Shown piece after piece: positions 62,048 through 64,000 of a DNA stretch of 64,000 bases; the first letter of the stretch is position 1; each line of letters starts with the position of its first letter. The translations under genes and the position numbers were made by a program. A model generated the notes under the pieces. It was not told the origin of the DNA and searched no databases. It saw nothing but the letters and a program-made list of their open reading frames with translations. Source of the DNA: Micromonospora antibiotica (GTDB lineage Bacteria > Actinomycetota > Actinomycetes > Mycobacteriales > Micromonosporaceae); assembly GCF_017599305.1 (NCBI RefSeq), contig NZ_JAGFWR010000001.1, forward strand, positions 434,001-498,000, written 5' to 3'.

Positions 62048-62676
62048 CCGAGGACCTGGCCCTGCTGCGCGACGGCCTGGTCCGGATCTTCCAGGCCTAC
62101 GGTTTCGACGTGCTGGAGGCCGTCGACAACGGCCCGTCCCTGGTCCGGTCACTGCTCACATACCAGCCCGACATCGCGGTCGTCGACGTCCGGCTGCCAC
62201 CCACCTTCACCGATGAGGGTTTGCGAGCCGCTATCGACGTCCGTGAACAGCTCCCCGGGTTACCGGTGATGGTGCTGTCGCAGTACGTCGAGCAACTCTA
62301 CGCCAGGGAATTGATGTCCGATCGGGCCGGAGCCGTTGGATATCTACTGAAGGACCGGGTTTCGGACGTCGGGCATTTCATCGACAGCGTGCGCCGGGTA
62401 GCGGCCGGAGGCACCGTGATGGACCCGGACGTGGTAGCCGCACTGATGACCCACCGCGCCTCGGATCTCCCGTTGCAGGCGCTGACTCCACGTGAACGCG
62501 AAGTGCTTTCACTGATGGCCGAGGGGCGATCGAATGCTGCGATCGCCGCGCGGATGTTCGTCACCGAGAAGGCCGTCAGCAAACACAGCAACAACATCTT
62601 CACCAAGTTGGGGCTCGAACAGTCCGAGGAGGACAATCGTCGGGTTCTCGCCGTCCTGGCCTATCTGGAAGGCTGA
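62032..62676 (+). CDS. LuxR/NarL-family response regulator
   Basis: The 214-residue protein has an N-terminal receiver with acidic pocket residues (VIAEDLALLRDGL), the phospho-accepting Asp in IAVVDVRLPP, and Lys in GYLLKDRV. A C-terminal LuxR helix-turn-helix includes LTPREREVLSLMAEGRSNAAIAARMFVTEKAVSKHSNNIFTKLGL. The ATG at 62032 overlaps the kinase gene by 16 bases, so translation is coupled. Targets are unknown; the downstream alpha/beta hydrolase gene is a possible one. Confidence 0.93.
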   Translation: MRIVIAEDLALLRDGLVRIFQAYGFDVLEAVDNGPSLVRSLLTYQPDIAVVDVRLPPTFTDEGLRAAIDVREQLPGLPVMVLSQYVEQLYARELMSDRAGAVGYLLKDRVSDVGHFIDSVRRVAAGGTVMDPDVVAALMTHRASDLPLQALTPREREVLSLMAEGRSNAAIAARMFVTEKAVSKHSNNIFTKLGLEQSEEDNRRVLAVLAYLEG

Positions 62677-62809
62677 TTTCGCCGTCCCGCCGCTCCGGGG
62701 CAAGGGGGAGTTTCGTCCACCCCCACAAGGGTTCGGGCACCCGTGTGCTTCTGCGCTGTTGCCTGGAGGCTGGTGCTGTCGAAGAAAGCACCACCTTGGG
62801 AGGATCGTC

Positions 62810-63751
62810 ATGACCCAGTCCCACTTCTTGTCGTCGTCGCGCAATCGCGGGGCAGCCCTGACGCTGGCCTTGCTCCTCGCCGCCGGGTCGGCCGCGTGCA
62901 GTGATTCATCGGCGTCCACCCCGGCCGCGACGGGAGGCTCCCAAGCTCCCTCCAGAGTCGCGGTTTCACCCGGCCCGACCGTGTCGTCGAAGGCTTCGAC
63001 GTTGCACATGATCGACGTCGGAGGGCGTCAGTTGGCCTTCCATGTCACCTCCGGGCACCTGCCCGCCATCGTCTTGGACGCGGGCGGCGGTGAGGATTCC
63101 TCCTACTGGAAGGACCTGACCCCGCGACTCTCACAAGACACTGGATCCATGATCATCACCTACGACCGGGCAGGTCTGGGCGACAGTGATGAGGTATCCG
63201 GCCCGTGGGACGTCCAGTCCGCTGTCGCCGACCTGCAGGCCGGTCTACGCGAGCTCGGCGTGACGCGCGAGGTGGTGCTGGTGGCACACTCGCAGGCCGG
63301 TGAGGTTGCCACGAATTTCGCCCGCGCCAACCCGCAGTGGGTCTCCGGCGCGGTGCTCGTCGACGCGAACCTGCCGCCGTTCTTCACCGATGCGCAGATC
63401 GCCCGCCTCGTGGCCGCCAGCACGTCGCAGATCGAGGAGGCGAAGAAGCAGCCCACTACGAAGGAGAACCGACAGCTCATCGCCACGGCAACGAACTTCG
63501 GCCCTGCCCATCACGCCTACCACAAGGTCTCGTGGCCGAAGACGGTACCGGTGATCGTCATGGTCGCCGAGAAGACACCCTTCGACGGCTCCCCGGAAGA
63601 CGCGCAGCGGTGGCGCGATGCGGCCGCCAGCTTCGCGGAAGCCGGGCCCGACCGCGAACTTGTCACTGCTAAGGGAAGCTCACACGACATCCCTCTTGAC
63701 CAGCCCGACTTCGTCCTCGACGAGATCAAGAAGATGGTCAGCCGCTTCTGA
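62810..63751 (+). CDS. Secreted or lipoprotein-type alpha/beta hydrolase
   Basis: The 313-residue protein has an N-terminal signal (SRNRGAALTLALLLAAGSAAC, with a Cys that may be lipidated, though the lipobox is not canonical). A Ser/Thr/Pro linker follows, then an alpha/beta hydrolase with GGGEDSSYWKDLTPRL, ITYDRAGLGDSD, the nucleophile elbow VAHSQAGEV (Ala in place of the first Gly of GxSxG) and SSHDIPLDQP with the catalytic His. It is preceded by GGGAGGATCGTC before ATG 62810. It lies 133 bases after the response regulator gene. Confidence 0.8.
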   Translation: MTQSHFLSSSRNRGAALTLALLLAAGSAACSDSSASTPAATGGSQAPSRVAVSPGPTVSSKASTLHMIDVGGRQLAFHVTSGHLPAIVLDAGGGEDSSYWKDLTPRLSQDTGSMIITYDRAGLGDSDEVSGPWDVQSAVADLQAGLRELGVTREVVLVAHSQAGEVATNFARANPQWVSGAVLVDANLPPFFTDAQIARLVAASTSQIEEAKKQPTTKENRQLIATATNFGPAHHAYHKVSWPKTVPVIVMVAEKTPFDGSPEDAQRWRDAAASFAEAGPDRELVTAKGSSHDIPLDQPDFVLDEIKKMVSRF

Positions 63752-63785
63752 GCAGCAGCACACGCGCAACCGGGTAACCACGCAG

Positions 63786-63831
63786 GCGTGACTCGCGCTC
63801 ACCTCGGTCAGAGGTGTGGCGCGAGTCACGC
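63786..63831 (+). terminator. Large stem-loop terminator after the hydrolase gene
   Basis: Perfect arms GCGTGACTCGCGC and GCGCGAGTCACGC (13 bases) enclose CACCTC-GGTCA-GAGGTG, giving one almost continuous 19-pair stem with a T-T mismatch. It lies 34 bases beyond the stop. Confidence 0.8.
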
Positions 63832-64000
63832 TCCCCGGAGAGATCGACAGGCAGGCTTCAGACCCCGACTAGACCCTGATCTGTGAAGAGCCGGACCAGC
63901 TCCGGCCGGGGCAAGCCGACCCCACGACCGAGCCCCGGCGACCGTTCGGCCCACCGCCCGGGGGATCAGCCCCCCGCTGGGGAGCCGGGAGCGGATCGCG
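63832..64000. other. End of window with no supported gene
   Basis: The 169 bases after the terminator contain no start with a ribosome site that opens a convincing frame. A gene may begin or end beyond the window. Confidence 0.5.

Overview
The window is 64 kb of very GC-rich actinobacterial chromosome. Codon use, frequent GTG starts, several leaderless promoter signatures and gene content (dnaK-grpE-dnaJ-hspR, clpB, DUF3151, an EspI-like ATPase, DynA/DynB-type dynamins) fit a mycelial actinomycete, most likely Micromonosporaceae (Micromonospora-like). From memory, the order and set of housekeeping genes (dnaK operon, clpB, pyrE, DedA, fba, DUF3151, purA) resembles the dnaK-to-clpB neighbourhood of Mycobacterium, so this looks like a stable core region with accessory inserts. 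No tRNA, rRNA, CRISPR array, transposase or phage gene was seen.

Layout. 0-4 kb: 3' end of an unknown gene, a PAP2-like membrane protein, then an NrtR-like Nudix regulator divergent from an SPFH gene and a degenerate NAD-kinase-like gene, with a perfect inverted repeat in the shared promoter. 4-9 kb: a conserved hypothetical and a pair of dynamin-like GTPases. 9-14 kb: the HspR-controlled chaperone operon. 14-16.3 kb: a KhtT/KhtU-type cation/proton antiporter. 16.4-18.6 kb: an AT-richer islet with a tiny GntR regulator, two small ORFs and a Fic protein. 18.7-21.3 kb: clpB, behind a CRP-like site and an HspR site. 22-28 kb: a tightly coupled membrane-protein/aminopropyltransferase cluster (DUF4178, DUF2617, DUF4247, DUF350, an LPDTG protein, a membrane SpeE-like enzyme). 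28-32.6 kb: two related membrane proteins, an SDR, pyrE, ArsR, DedA. 32.8-42.1 kb: three LPITG surface-protein paralogues enclosing the Pnkp/Hen1 RNA-repair operon. 42-54 kb: fbaA, a LOG-like protein, DUF3151, an EspI-like ATPase, a lipid-kinase-like protein, purA, an orphan AbiEi-like protein, purD. 54-60 kb: a serine hydrolase and a fatty-acid/sterol-type set (acyl-CoA synthetase, acyl-CoA dehydrogenase, SCP2) next to a TetR regulator. 60-64 kb: DedA, a two-component system and a secreted alpha/beta hydrolase.

How the genes connect. HspR probably represses both dnaK-grpE-dnaJ-hspR and clpB, since matching inverted repeats precede dnaK and clpB. NAD(P) or ADP-ribose sensing is suggested for the first operon. 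The DUF cluster and the Pnkp/Hen1 locus are the best candidates for incompletely described systems. Four copies of a 60-61 bp palindromic element sit in intergenic DNA after clpB (two), after purA and before purD. They are a family-level repeat with one compensatory base-pair change.
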